Shown here: positions 1 to 10,086 of the stretch, piece after piece
Position numbering within the stretch: position 1 is the stretch's first letter
Layout of the letters: each line of letters begins with the position of its first letter
Origin: Candidatus Cloacimonas sp.
GTDB lineage: Bacteria > Cloacimonadota > Cloacimonadia > Cloacimonadales > Cloacimonadaceae
Direction of reading: 5' to 3'
Assembly: GCA_023227825.1 (NCBI GenBank)
Contig: JALOCJ010000012.1
Coordinates: 1 to 55,307, forward strand
DNA: 55,307 bases
Translations under genes and position numbers: made by a program
The notes under the pieces: generated by a model
Seen by the model: only the letters and a program-made list of their open reading frames with translations
What the model was told of the DNA's origin: nothing
Database searches by the model: none

Positions 1-32
1 AGATACAATCTTTCTCTTTAAGTTTCAACCAA

Positions 33-352
33 AAAGCCCCTTAGGGCGACACGATCATAGCGATGGTGGCGTAAGCCCCTCGAAAAAGAAAGATACAATC
101 TTTCTCTTTAAGTTTCAACCAAAAAGCCCCTTAGGGCGACACAATTATAGCGATGGTGGCGTAAGCCCCTCGAAAAAGAAAGATACAATCTTTCTCTTTA
201 ATTTTCAACCAAAAAGCCCCTTAGGGCGACACGATCATAGCGATGGTGGCGTAAGCCCCTCGAAAAAGAAAGATACAATCTTTCTCTTTAATTTTCAACC
301 AAAAAGCCCCTTAGGGCGACACGATCATAGCGATGGTGGCGTAAGCCCCTCG
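33..352 (-). repeat. Array of four 50-bp REP-like units, 90-bp period
   Basis: Four copies of a 50-bp core lie at 33-82, 123-172, 213-262 and 303-352, exactly 90 bp apart. The core opens AAAGCCCCTTAGGGCGACAC and closes GGTGGCGTAAGCCCCTCG. It holds two small hairpins, GCCC-CTTA-GGGC and GGC-GTAA-GCC. The 40-bp linkers are almost identical to each other, so the whole 90-bp unit was amplified in tandem. The same core flanks the transposase gene at 15654-16103. The array may extend beyond the start of the window. Strand is given relative to the arbitrary orientation of the downstream array at 16123-16454. It is not CRISPR, because the linkers do not vary. Confidence 0.93.
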
Positions 353-410
353 AAAATGATAATAGGCATAAGATGAATAGGATTTTAGGATTTAGAGGAT
401 TTCTAATTTA

Positions 411-499
411 AAGTTCCGCTAGGAACGATACATACTAACGACGGGTTTTTAACCCGGCGATAAGAAGAACAAATAAAAAAAGTCCCAGCGGGACGACAG
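411..499 (-). repeat. 89-bp triple-hairpin repeat, inverted copy
   Basis: This is an inverted copy of the 89-bp repeat found five times between 1275 and 2503. It carries three short hairpins: GTTCC/GGAAC, CGGGTT/AACCCG and GTCCC/GGGAC. A neighbouring module at about 537-587 is the inverted form of the GGTGACTTCGGTGGCCTCGG module found further on. Confidence 0.85.
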
Positions 500-1274
500 A
501 ATTTAGTTTTAGAAACAAGGATTTTAGAAGAGTATTTAGCCACCGAGGCCACCGAAGTCACCGAAAATAGTTTACGCAGAATAGATTTTCGAAACAAGGA
601 TTTTAGGATTTTAGGATTAAGAGGATTTAGCTTTAGAAACAAGGATTTTAGGATTAAGAGGATTTAGATGTGTAGACGGAGGACGCCGTTCCTCCGCATG
701 ATATATCCTCTCACAGATTACACAGCTATATAAACAACTTTAGGTTCGAAGGCATTGCTATATTGAATACCATTCTTTTAAGTAGACTTTTTGTTTATTT
801 CTTTCTCCTTAATTTAAGTCTACCATATTCAAGATGGCTCAAACAAACAACCCATCTGTATCTCCTCCTCCTCTCCTCCTCCTCTCCTCTTCGACCCATG
901 GTTAAGGAGGAGTAAAGATGGGGTGGATGAGGAGTTGTATCTGGGCTATCTGAAAGAGAAAGTAAGGATTAGATTAAAACCATCTTTATATGTTGTTAAT
1001 AGTTATGGTGTTAGTAAATCTCAATGACTTCGGATTATCGATCTTAATATGCTTTTTATTTTGATGATAAATCCATTATATATTGGAGGTGATAGTATCT
1101 AAAAGGTTGCTTAACAATCGGTAAAGCATATTGGAGATGTGCAACATATTTTATATAATTTAATCCTAAAATCCTAAAATCCTTGTTTCTAAAGCTAAAT
1201 CCTCTTAATCCTAAAATCCTTAAATCCTTGTTTCGAAAATCTATTCCTAAAATCCTTGTTTATAAAGCTTAAAT
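500..1274. other. Non-coding stretch between repeat blocks
   Basis: I see no gene here. It contains a copy of the GGAGGA/TCCTCC hairpin at about 673-699, which resembles the terminator after rpoD at 48490. Interrupted inverted repeats pair GTAGACTT (about 782) with AAGTCTAC (about 815). A pyrimidine-only CT tract at about 861-892 is followed by a purine-rich stretch that partly mirrors it. Short TCCTAAAATCC-type repeats resume from about 1160. Confidence 0.5.
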
Positions 1275-2503
1275 CTGTCGTCCCGCTGGGACTTTTATTA
1301 GGCATTCTTTTTATCGCCGGGTTAAAAACCCGTCGTTAGTATGTATCGTTCCTAACGGAACTTTAAATTAGAAATCCTCTTAATCCTAAAATCCTAAAAT
1401 CCTTGTTTCTAAAGCTAAATCCTCTTAATCCTAAAATCCTTAAATCCTCGTTTCGAAAATCTATTCCTAAAATCCTTGTTTCGAAAATCTATTCCTTAAA
1501 TCCTTATTTCGAAAACTATATCTGCGTAAACTATTTTCGGTGACTTCGGTGGCCTCGGTGGCTAAATATTCTTCTAAAATCCTTGTTTTTAAAGCTCAAA
1601 TCTGTCGTCCCGCTGGGACTTTTTTTAGGCATTCTTTTTGTCGCCGGGTTAAAAACCCGTCGTTAGTATGTATCGTTCCTAACGGAACTTTAAATTAGAA
1701 ATCCTCTAAATCCTAAAATCCTTAAATCCTCGTTTCGAAAATCTATTCCTAAAATCCTTATTTCGAAAACTATATCTGTGTAAACTATTTTCGGTGACTT
1801 CGGTGGCCTCGGTGGCTAAATACTCTTCTAAAATCCTTGTTTATAAAGCTTAAATCTGTCGTCCCGCTGGGACTTTTATTAGGCATTCTTTTTATCGCCG
1901 GGTTAAAAACCCGTCGTTATTATGTATCGTTCCTAACGGAACTTGAAATTAGAAATCCTCTTAATCCTAAAATCCTTAAATCCTCGTTTCGAAAACTATA
2001 TCTGCGTAAACTATTTTCGGTGACTTCGGTGGCCTCGGTGGCTAAATATTCTTCTAAAATCCTTGTTTCTTAAATCTAATCCTAAAATCCTCGTTTCTAA
2101 AATTAAATCTGCGTAAACTATTTTCGGTGACTTCGGTGGCCTCGGTGGCTAAATATTCTTCTAAAATCCTTGTTTCTAAAGCTTAAATCTGTCGTCCCGC
2201 TGGGACTTTTTTTAGGCATTCTTTTTATCACCGGGTTAAAAACCCGTCGTTAGTATGTATCGTTCCTAACGGAACTTCAAATTAAAAATCCTCTTAATCC
2301 TAAAATCCTTAAATCCTCGTTTCGAAAATCTAATCTGCGTAAACTATTTTCGGTGACTTCGGTGGCCTCGGTGGCTAAATATTCTTCTAAAATCCTTGTT
2401 TTATAAGCTCAAATCTGTCGTCCCGCTGGGACTTTTATTAGGCATTCTTTTTATCGCCGGGTTAAAAACCCGTCGTTAATATGTATCGTTCCTAACGGAA
2501 CTT
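1275..2503 (+). repeat. Five direct copies of 89-bp triple-hairpin repeat with interspersed modules
   Basis: Copies lie at 1275-1363, 1602-1690, 1856-1944, 2189-2277 and 2415-2503, each exactly 89 bp. Each contains GTCCCGCTGGGAC, CGGGTTAAAAACCCG and GTTCCTAACGGAAC, that is, three consecutive hairpins. Between them sits a second module, GGTGACTTCGGTGGCCTCGG, at about 1540, 1793, 2018, 2125 and 2350. The rest is filler built from TCCTAAAATCC and AAATCCT repeats. Open frames here follow the repeats and show no protein family, so I treat the block as non-coding. Confidence 0.9.
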
Positions 2504-2668
2504 CAAATTAAAAATCCTCTAAATCCTAAAATCCTTAAATCCTCGTTTCGAAAATTTATTCCTAAAATCCTCGTTTCGAAAATCTAATCTGCGTGAACAA
2601 TTGCAAACGGAACAGACTCAGGAGTGATCATTGAGGGAAAATATGATATAAGTAGTTGATATATAACA

Positions 2669-2699
2669 GAACCCCCGAGCTGTAGAAGTTCGGGGGTTC
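2669..2699 (-). terminator. Hairpin terminator after the 2012-aa secreted protein gene
   Basis: A perfect 10-bp stem pairs GAACCCCCGA at 2669-2678 with TCGGGGGTTC at 2690-2699 across an 11-nt loop. It lies about 50 bp past the stop codon of the minus-strand gene ending at 2752. The T tract on the minus strand is weak, so termination may be inefficient. Confidence 0.7.
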
Positions 2700-2751
2700 C
2701 AATTTGACTATTTACTTCCAAGCAAAGCTTGAATAGCAATGGCTGTGGAAG

Positions 2752-5700
2752 TTATTTCATCATAATCATTTTCTTGGTGCTGCTATATTTTCCGGCATTC
2801 ATCTTGTAATAGTAAACACCGCTGGATACAGAGCGACCGTTATTATCGGTACCATTCCAAACAATGGTATGATTTCCGGGTTCCTGAATACCTTTAACCA
2901 AGGACTTAACCAGCTGTCCTTTAACATTATAGACATCAATGGTTACAGGTCCTGTCTCTTTAACACTATAGGAAATAGTGGTTTCAGGGTTGAAGGGATT
3001 GGGATAGTTGTTATGCAAAGCAGTGGCAACTACTGGAACTTCAGGATCATTAATATCTCCGCCGGTGACTGTTACATCGTCAATACATAAGAAGAAGGCA
3101 TCGTTGGAAACACAGTTAATACCAATATAAAGAGGTCCAGGTTGGCTAATTTGATAGGTGTATTCAGTCCATTCCTCTGGAGCTTGAACATAGGTTGGAC
3201 CACTAATGATGGTGAAATTGGCTGGATTGGTAGTAGAAGAAACACCTACTTTGAATCTTTCCAGTCCATACTGACTAGTGTAACTTCTTGCCCAGAATTT
3301 GATGGAATTGGGTTCATCAAATTGAGGGGTAATCATCCAGTCATTATTAGGAGGTGTGGTGGCATTAAAGCATGCTGCTAGTTTATTTCCTCCGTGTGCC
3401 ACTAAACTTGTCATCGCAGGAGTTGTGGCAGTAGGATTGAAGATAATGAATGCCTGAGCAGTATAAATATTTTCCCAGGTATAACCTTGCACACCATAAG
3501 TTGCGATTTGATCAACATCAACCAATGTCCAAGGAGCAAAGGTTAGAGTGAAATCAGGATAGGTTTCAAATCCATCGCTGAATAAATCTGCAGTAGGAGG
3601 TAGCTGGAAGTTTACGGTAGTTGTCTGACCTGTAACTACAATGATTCCAGTTTGTGTAACTGACTGATAATTGGGATGACTGGCAGTTACACTGTGAGTT
3701 CCAGAAAGTATAGACATACTATATGCACCGCTGGCATTGGTTGTAGCAGTAACATCTCCGCAAGTAACGGTTGCACCTGAAATTGGCTGATTTTGCATAT
3801 TGCGTACAATACCAGCAATAGTTCCAATTTCATGATACAAAGGCAATGGATTAGACAAAGTGGCAACTGAATAAGCTCCACCTGTGTAAACAGCTTTCAC
3901 TGCCCACTTGTAAGTTCCATCCGGTAAAGAAGCCCAACCGTTATCAGCGTATGTCAGATTTGTTATAGGAGTGCTAGTTAAAATAGTCCAGGCACTTTCG
4001 TTAGTTTCCTGTCCTTGCAGTAAACGCCATACTTGATAACCAACTAGGACTCTATTTCCATTATAAGTAGGTACGGTAGCAGTTGGAGGAAGTGATCTTA
4101 CAGTAGCATTGTGTTGAGTTTCATTATTATTATTTACCACTTCACGACTGATAGGACTTGTAGGATAAACGATTTTGGGAGCAGCTGTTGGTGCTTGAGA
4201 AGCAGCGAAAAGCTGTTCCGGGCTGAAGGTTATAACCTTGGAAGGTGAACCAATAACTACATCATCCACGAACCATACATACCACATTCCATCAGCGGAA
4301 GGCGGATCATCGGCATGCCAAGCAAGCTTAATCTGCTGTCCGGCATAAGCATTCAAATCTACAGAAATCGGAGTGGTATAATAGTTCCAACCACCGGTTT
4401 GGGCAGTAGCATCCCAAAGGACAGTCCAAGTATTACCATTATCGGTAGAGATCTTTATGTAATAGTGATCATTATTGGTGGAACCAAGATACACATAGCT
4501 CCAGAATTGTAAAACAGCACTGGAGGGGCAAGGGAATTGAGGTGTAATCAACCATTCATCCTGATGAGAATAATCCCACCACATTGCTGCTTGATAGGAA
4601 CCTCCATGAGGAGGCACTGCTGGTGTAAGAGCTATAGTTCCAACTTGACACCAGGTTGGATAGACACCAGTTGTTCCAGCTGCACCTGTATTTGTAATAA
4701 TTTGGCTCCAATCAGTAGGCGGGAAGGTTGTGCCTTCAAAGCCCTCTGTAATCCCTGTTGCGGTTCCAGGAGCTTCCCAAGTAATATTAGCAATGGCTCC
4801 ATTATCAGTTGCATGAACATTTACAGGAGGTAAGGTAAGCTCGGTGAGCACGAAGTTTTGAGTAGTGGTTTGTAAACCTGTAATAACCACTCCAGCTTGT
4901 GAACCGGGTTGGTATCCAGGTTTTACACAAGTTACAGTATAGGTTCCAGCATAAACGCCAAAGCTGTAATGTCCAGTAGCATCGCTTTGACCAGAATATT
5001 CACCTGCAGTGATAGTGGCACCTTGAATAGGAACACTGGTTCCAAATTCGGTAACTGTTCCAGTTAAGGTTCCCATCATACCTTTGTGAATTTCATTTGA
5101 GAAAGCGGCATTGGAGAATACATTATTTGTATAAACAGCTTTCACGGCGAATTTATAAACGCCGGAAGGCAAAGGTTGCCAAGCATTATCTACATAAGTT
5201 GTAGGAGTTATATTACTGGTGGTAAGAGTTGTCCAGTTAGCTTCATTACCTTGATCAGCGGCTAAGAGACGATATACTCTGTAACCAAGCAAAACACGGT
5301 TGTTATTTCTGCTTCCTTGGGCGTCTTTCACTAAGAAAGAGTTATCTACGACAGTAAGTGCTGGAGCTTCAGAAGGAGCTGAAAATCCAACATAACCTTG
5401 AATATTCCAGTTGTAGTTCAAATCAGGATTCTGGGCAATAAGAGTGGTCCAAGAACCACCAAAATACATCATATTGCCGAAACCATCAACAGCAGGTCCA
5501 GCATCGCATCCGGCAGGATATCCACCAGTAACAACATTACGATATCCAAACCAGAGTTCTTCATTACCTGTAACAGTTACGGGGTTATCCAATTCAACAG
5601 TATTATAAGTATCAAGTACGGGTGTAAAGCCTTGGTCTACAACCATATTGGCTGGTTGAGTAGCAGTTCCTCCAGTCCAAACGCGAACAGAGAAAGTTCC

Positions 5701-8700
5701 TGCTTGAGCAGGCCATACTTTTAATGTATATAAGCTCATTCCGGCATAATCAGAAAGTGCTGATGCAGGATATCGAATGTATACATCAAAGTCATTAGCA
5801 CCACCAGTACCTATGCTATCGTTATTTTCACCATTGTCATAATGTAGCCATTCACCAACAGCTGCAGGATTGGGCGCTTGCCAGGTAACTGTAACATTAC
5901 TGAAATTAGCAGCTTCTTCAGCAACTACTCCATAAGGAGGAAACGCCAATTCGTTAACCGTAATATCACCCATATTCACATTTGTTGTTCCAACTACAAC
6001 CTGACCCGTTGCAGGTTGATAACCAGTAGCAGTAGCAACATAGTTATAGGTCTGATTGGCAAAAACATTAGGAATAGTGAAGTTACCGGTAGCATTGGTT
6101 GTTGCCTCATAAGGTTCATAACCACTTAAAGCAATTGTAGCACCAGCCAAACCAACTGTGGGCTGATCGCTACCCACAATACGTCCACTTACTGTAACTT
6201 GTGGTAGCAGAGTAAGCTCAAAGTTCTGGGTTGTGGTCTGATCTTCTACAATTGTTACTGTATGGGTTACTTCATTATAACCGTGTTTTGTAGCCATCAC
6301 TTGTTGGGTTCCAATCGGAACATAGGGGAAGTTATATGAACCATCAGCAGTAGAAAGAGTATTAAAAACAGTTCCTACAACCGTAACTGAAGCACCTTCT
6401 AATGGAGCTCCACTGGAACTTACAACTCCAGTAAGAGAACCCATATCCGAAATGGTCATAAACAATCTGGCATTTGCTCTATTGGTAGAAGTGCTTCCGG
6501 TAGTTGCCGCGGAAGCAGGTTGTGTATCACTCTGGAACCGTAAGCAGCTGGGGTAACTAGTAGGAGTGTAAGGAACAGAAGCATTTTCCGTCCAGTCACC
6601 GGTAATCAAATCCGTGCAGATATCAATTAAGAGATTGGAAGCACCATTCCAGAAGAAGGGAGTAGTGAAAGTATGAATATTCCAGCCGGCTGTAGGTAAG
6701 TAACTGGCACTATTCCAAACAGTAGTATATTCCCCTATCTCAAAAGTAGTGGTCAGTTGGGTCTGGTCTGTATGCTTTACTTTAATAGTATAGTTCGGCA
6801 TAGGAGAACAGTTATTCACTGAAGTAACATTGAATGCCAAAGCAGTAATCAAACCAGGTGCTCCACCAGCTGCGTAGATATCATCAGCTTTGTATAAATA
6901 TTGCTGACGGAAGTTCTTATAGAAAGTTCCATAAGGTGTGGGAGTACCGGTAGTGCTATTTGTGGCAGTTCCCTGACCGATTTGCACTACAGTAAGTCCT
7001 GCTTCCATTACTTGCACAGTAAGGTTTCCTGTTTGGTTATTGGTAGCAATTTCGTCACCCGCAAGTTCAACTACACCATATAAATAGGTAGTTCCAACAG
7101 CAGTAGGAGTCCAACTAAGGTTGAAAGTAGCGGTCTGCAACGAAGCAATTGAGGTTCCGGGAACACTGGTAATTAGCACGCCACCTTCTTTCATCAGTTT
7201 TACGGTGTAGTCGGTTTGAGTGGCAGTTCCATTATTTTTAACCGTAATTGCATAGTTTGTGGGAGAATTTACCGATGGAGTTGCACTTCCGGTAATAGTA
7301 AGACAAGCCAAGTCATTCACAATCTGCTGCCCAGTATAAAAGATTGTAGTTTTGGGAACCTGACCAACAGGAGTAGTTCCCGCAGGAGGAGCAGCAGGAT
7401 CGTAAGGTGGGCTATCACTTTGAACTTTTAAAGTGCGGTTGGTGCCAATAGTTAAGCCGTAAAAATAGTCAGAGGAGGAATAATATTGCGTGTCCATTGG
7501 ACGCTGTACCATCATTACCAAGTTTCCAGGAGTATGCATATAGGGTGTTTGCAAGGGTATAGTAATAGTGTTTTCTCCTGAAGGGTAATTGATATTACCG
7601 TCAAACACTAAAGTAAGCTGTGTAGAAGGAATCCAACCACCACTTAAATCCTGCACATTAGTTGAGCCCAACCAAATCTTGGTAGCTCCGTTGGCAGGAG
7701 AATCAAAAAAGTTATTGTAAAAAGCCAGAGAAGTGATAGTTCCGCTTACAAAGCCAAGTTCATCGGACATATAAATAGTCTCAGAAAGTGAGTTCTTCCA
7801 GTAGAAATCTATCGGGATACGCATTGTCTCTGTGCCATCGGCAATTGTAACTGCCTGCACACCAGCCGGCTGAACAGCAACGGATAAAGTAGGGCTTTGA
7901 TTGTTGGAAGCTATTTCATCATTGGCTAAAATAACTTTCCCATAAAGGTTCGTAGGGCCTGCAACAGCGGGTGTCCAGTTAAAAGTGTAAGTAAGAGTCT
8001 GAGCTTCATTAATAGGCAAGCCAGGAAGAGAAGCAATCTCTACATCTCCTGTTTGCATCATCTTAACGGTGTAGTCGGTTTGTGCATTCTGACCATTATT
8101 TTTAACGGTTACAACATACTGATAAGATTGACCAACGCTGGGAGTAGTATTTCCCGTAATGCTTAAGCAAGCCAAGTCATTACCAATTCCTTGCCCAGTG
8201 TAGAAGAAAGTGGTTTTGGGAAATTTACCGCTGGGAATTGTTCCCGTCGGGGGAGCGGCAGGATCATAGTCAACACTGTCACTGTAAAGATTCAGCGCGC
8301 GGTTTGTCCCTATGGTTTGACAGGCAAAAAGATCGGATGAGGAATGGTATTGATCTTCCATAACCCGTTCTACCATCATCACTAAAACTCCACCACTATA
8401 TTGGAAGGGGGTAGTGAAAGTAATGTTAATTGTGTTAGACCCTGAAGGAAAATCCACATTGCCTGTGAATACCTGTGTAAGCTGAGTGGAAGGTATCCAA
8501 CCCTCGCTCAAATCTGTTTGGGTAGTTATACCCAGCCAAATATTGATAGGCATACCTGGAAGATTAGATGAGAAGTTGTTATAAAAAGCAACTCCTGTAA
8601 TACTTCCATTAACAATTAACAGCTCGTCCTGGAAGTATAAGCATTCAAAAAGTGAATTTTGGTAAAACATATCAACCGGGATACGACCTGTTTGGTCTCC

Positions 8701-8790
8701 TGCGCCAATGGTTACTTCACTGGCATTCAGCATAGGAACCATTAAGCTCAGAATGAATATCATCACGAGGAGTAATGATAGTCGTTTCAT
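2752..8790 (-). CDS. Large secreted multidomain surface protein with type A C-terminal sorting domain
   Basis: A 2012-aa exported protein of unknown specific function, probably surface-attached or released. A signal peptide (MKRLSLLLVMIF onward) is followed by two similar N-terminal modules (about 25-300 and 310-600). Each ends in a CARDB-like domain, with NDLACL near its start. A related third module covers about 600-780. Carboxypeptidase regulatory-like (transthyretin-fold) domains begin near 783, 862, 1240 and 1657. Cleaved-adhesin/MAM-like jelly rolls start near 1352 (EGFEGTTFPPTDW) and 1737. The last 85 or so residues, from NNYPNPFNPETT, form a FlgD-Ig/Por-type sorting domain. The start is set at 8790, not 18 bp upstream, because AAGGAG lies just before this ATG and the signal peptide begins there. 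The role is inferred; adhesion or polymer binding is plausible. Confidence 0.9.
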   Translation of the reverse strand: MKRLSLLLVMIFILSLMVPMLNASEVTIGAGDQTGRIPVDMFYQNSLFECLYFQDELLIVNGSITGVAFYNNFSSNLPGMPINIWLGITTQTDLSEGWIPSTQLTQVFTGNVDFPSGSNTINITFTTPFQYSGGVLVMMVERVMEDQYHSSSDLFACQTIGTNRALNLYSDSVDYDPAAPPTGTIPSGKFPKTTFFYTGQGIGNDLACLSITGNTTPSVGQSYQYVVTVKNNGQNAQTDYTVKMMQTGDVEIASLPGLPINEAQTLTYTFNWTPAVAGPTNLYGKVILANDEIASNNQSPTLSVAVQPAGVQAVTIADGTETMRIPIDFYWKNSLSETIYMSDELGFVSGTITSLAFYNNFFDSPANGATKIWLGSTNVQDLSGGWIPSTQLTLVFDGNINYPSGENTITIPLQTPYMHTPGNLVMMVQRPMDTQYYSSSDYFYGLTIGTNRTLKVQSDSPPYDPAAPPAGTTPVGQVPKTTIFYTGQQIVNDLACLTITGSATPSVNSPTNYAITVKNNGTATQTDYTVKLMKEGGVLITSVPGTSIASLQTATFNLSWTPTAVGTTYLYGVVELAGDEIATNNQTGNLTVQVMEAGLTVVQIGQGTATNSTTGTPTPYGTFYKNFRQQYLYKADDIYAAGGAPGLITALAFNVTSVNNCSPMPNYTIKVKHTDQTQLTTTFEIGEYTTVWNSASYLPTAGWNIHTFTTPFFWNGASNLLIDICTDLITGDWTENASVPYTPTSYPSCLRFQSDTQPASAATTGSTSTNRANARLFMTISDMGSLTGVVSSSGAPLEGASVTVVGTVFNTLSTADGSYNFPYVPIGTQQVMATKHGYNEVTHTVTIVEDQTTTQNFELTLLPQVTVSGRIVGSDQPTVGLAGATIALSGYEPYEATTNATGNFTIPNVFANQTYNYVATATGYQPATGQVVVGTTNVNMGDITVNELAFPPYGVVAEEAANFSNVTVTWQAPNPAAVGEWLHYDNGENNDSIGTGGANDFDVYIRYPASALSDYAGMSLYTLKVWPAQAGTFSVRVWTGGTATQPANMVVDQGFTPVLDTYNTVELDNPVTVTGNEELWFGYRNVVTGGYPAGCDAGPAVDGFGNMMYFGGSWTTLIAQNPDLNYNWNIQGYVGFSAPSEAPALTVVDNSFLVKDAQGSRNNNRVLLGYRVYRLLAADQGNEANWTTLTTSNITPTTYVDNAWQPLPSGVYKFAVKAVYTNNVFSNAAFSNEIHKGMMGTLTGTVTEFGTSVPIQGATITAGEYSGQSDATGHYSFGVYAGTYTVTCVKPGYQPGSQAGVVITGLQTTTQNFVLTELTLPPVNVHATDNGAIANITWEAPGTATGITEGFEGTTFPPTDWSQIITNTGAAGTTGVYPTWCQVGTIALTPAVPPHGGSYQAAMWWDYSHQDEWLITPQFPCPSSAVLQFWSYVYLGSTNNDHYYIKISTDNGNTWTVLWDATAQTGGWNYYTTPISVDLNAYAGQQIKLAWHADDPPSADGMWYVWFVDDVVIGSPSKVITFSPEQLFAASQAPTAAPKIVYPTSPISREVVNNNNETQHNATVRSLPPTATVPTYNGNRVLVGYQVWRLLQGQETNESAWTILTSTPITNLTYADNGWASLPDGTYKWAVKAVYTGGAYSVATLSNPLPLYHEIGTIAGIVRNMQNQPISGATVTCGDVTATTNASGAYSMSILSGTHSVTASHPNYQSVTQTGIIVVTGQTTTVNFQLPPTADLFSDGFETYPDFTLTFAPWTLVDVDQIATYGVQGYTWENIYTAQAFIIFNPTATTPAMTSLVAHGGNKLAACFNATTPPNNDWMITPQFDEPNSIKFWARSYTSQYGLERFKVGVSSTTNPANFTIISGPTYVQAPEEWTEYTYQISQPGPLYIGINCVSNDAFFLCIDDVTVTGGDINDPEVPVVATALHNNYPNPFNPETTISYSVKETGPVTIDVYNVKGQLVKSLVKGIQEPGNHTIVWNGTDNNGRSVSSGVYYYKMNAGKYSSTKKMIMMK

Positions 8791-8979
8791 AATTATCTCC
8801 TTTCCCATTTTTTTTGTTTTGGGGTTATTTTTTTTGTTCAGTTCCGGAATTACAGAATTTATCCTGCCCTCGGAAACTGTTCCTTTAATTTTACTTCAGA
8901 CATTATCTTCCCGCGTGTTTAGGTATAGCAGTAAAGCACACACTATAAGCATAAAAATATATAATTCATTTTGAATACA

Positions 8980-9008
8980 CTGATAATATAATTCAAGAAT
9001 TCTGTCAA
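8980..9008 (-). promoter_or_regulatory. Predicted sigma-70 promoter for the large secreted protein gene
   Basis: On the minus strand, TTGACA (9003-9008) and TATCAG (8980-8985) are separated by 17 bp. The -35 box sits inside GCTTGACAG, which recurs upstream of the genes starting at 28172 and 50272. The start codon is about 190 bp downstream, leaving a long leader. The rest of the 8791-9131 gap between these divergent genes shows nothing else I recognise. Confidence 0.45.
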
Positions 9009-9131
9009 GCAAGTTTTTTAAGATTTGGAGTTTTAGGACATATATATTCTTGCTTTGGGACTTTTTTCTTGCCACAAAAACAAGATAAAAAAAAATGGCA
9101 GAACAAAATAGATATAGAAAGGAGGTTCATT

Positions 9132-10064
9132 ATGATCCAGGTTTTTGAGATAAGCGGTCAGCGTTTTGTTCCTGCCTTAACTATGGAGGAAGCATTTTGG
9201 ATACATTTGGAGAATCCTTCTCCGGCAGAAATTGAGCAAATAGTTAAGAAATACAATTTGGAAGAGGATTTTATAACCGATCTTCAGGATGCTGATGAAA
9301 ATGCTCGTGTAGAATGGGATGAGGGAGCACTTTTAACAATTTTACGAGTGCCTATATATTATAAGCATCGTTCTGCCAAGATCTCTTTTGCCACGGCACC
9401 CATGGGAATAATTTCCACCGAAGATAAGATGATAACTGTTTCTTTTTACGATAATGAGATCTTAACTCAATATCTGGAAGGAAAGCACCGTCCTTTCAAT
9501 ATCACGCAGCAGAGTTTTTTGCTGAATATAAACTTGCGGACGGCAATCTATTTTTTGAAATTTCTAAAAGAAATCAACCGCCGCAACAATTTAATTGAGG
9601 ATGAGCTGCATCAGTCAATGCGGAATAAAGAGCTTATCCGTTTACTGCGTATGGAAAAATCACTTGTCTATTTTAATACTTCCTTAAAATCCAACGAGAT
9701 TATTTTAGAGCGTTTACAAAGAACCCGCTGGTTATTGAATGATCCTGATGCTGAGGATATGATTGAGGATGTAATCATTGAAAACAAGCAGGCAATAGAA
9801 ATGGCAAATATTTACAGCAGCATTTTAAGTGGAATGATGGATGCTTTTGCCTCTATCATTTCTAATAATTTGAATGTAGTGATGAAGTTTTTAACCTCTA
9901 TAACCATCATTATTTCAGTGCCGACACTTATTGTAAGTATTTACGGAATGAATGTGCCTTTACCTTTTCAGGAAAGCAACTTTGCTTTTGCAGTGATAAT
10001 GGGAATTTCAATTTTAATATCACTTATTTTAGTGTTTGTTTTCATTCACAAGAAATACTTTTAG
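9132..10064 (+). CDS. corA: CorA-family divalent cation transporter
   Basis: A 310-aa CorA-type channel for Mg2+ or a similar divalent ion at the inner membrane. The N-terminal 240 residues are the soluble alpha/beta domain and the long helix. Two C-terminal membrane helices follow, with the family signature YGMN at about residue 270 between them and a basic tail. The start at 9132 is chosen because AAAGGAGGT lies a few bases upstream; an in-frame ATG at 9069 would add a charged extension unlike the family. It is the first gene of a plus-strand run and is divergent from the secreted protein gene. Subfamily substrate (Mg2+, Co2+ or Zn2+) cannot be read from sequence alone. Confidence 0.93.
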   Translation: MIQVFEISGQRFVPALTMEEAFWIHLENPSPAEIEQIVKKYNLEEDFITDLQDADENARVEWDEGALLTILRVPIYYKHRSAKISFATAPMGIISTEDKMITVSFYDNEILTQYLEGKHRPFNITQQSFLLNINLRTAIYFLKFLKEINRRNNLIEDELHQSMRNKELIRLLRMEKSLVYFNTSLKSNEIILERLQRTRWLLNDPDAEDMIEDVIIENKQAIEMANIYSSILSGMMDAFASIISNNLNVVMKFLTSITIIISVPTLIVSIYGMNVPLPFQESNFAFAVIMGISILISLILVFVFIHKKYF

Positions 10065-10086
10065 TCATTTAAAAAAGGAGTCCAAC

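Noticed and set aside
33..352. CRISPR array
   Set aside because: Repeats are 50 bp and linkers are the same in every unit; there are no cas genes and a transposase-linked array has the same core.
403..642. 79-aa open frame in the left repeat island, and 1837-2073 on the other strand
   Set aside because: Both are read-through of inverted copies of the same repeats, which explains their shared peptides.
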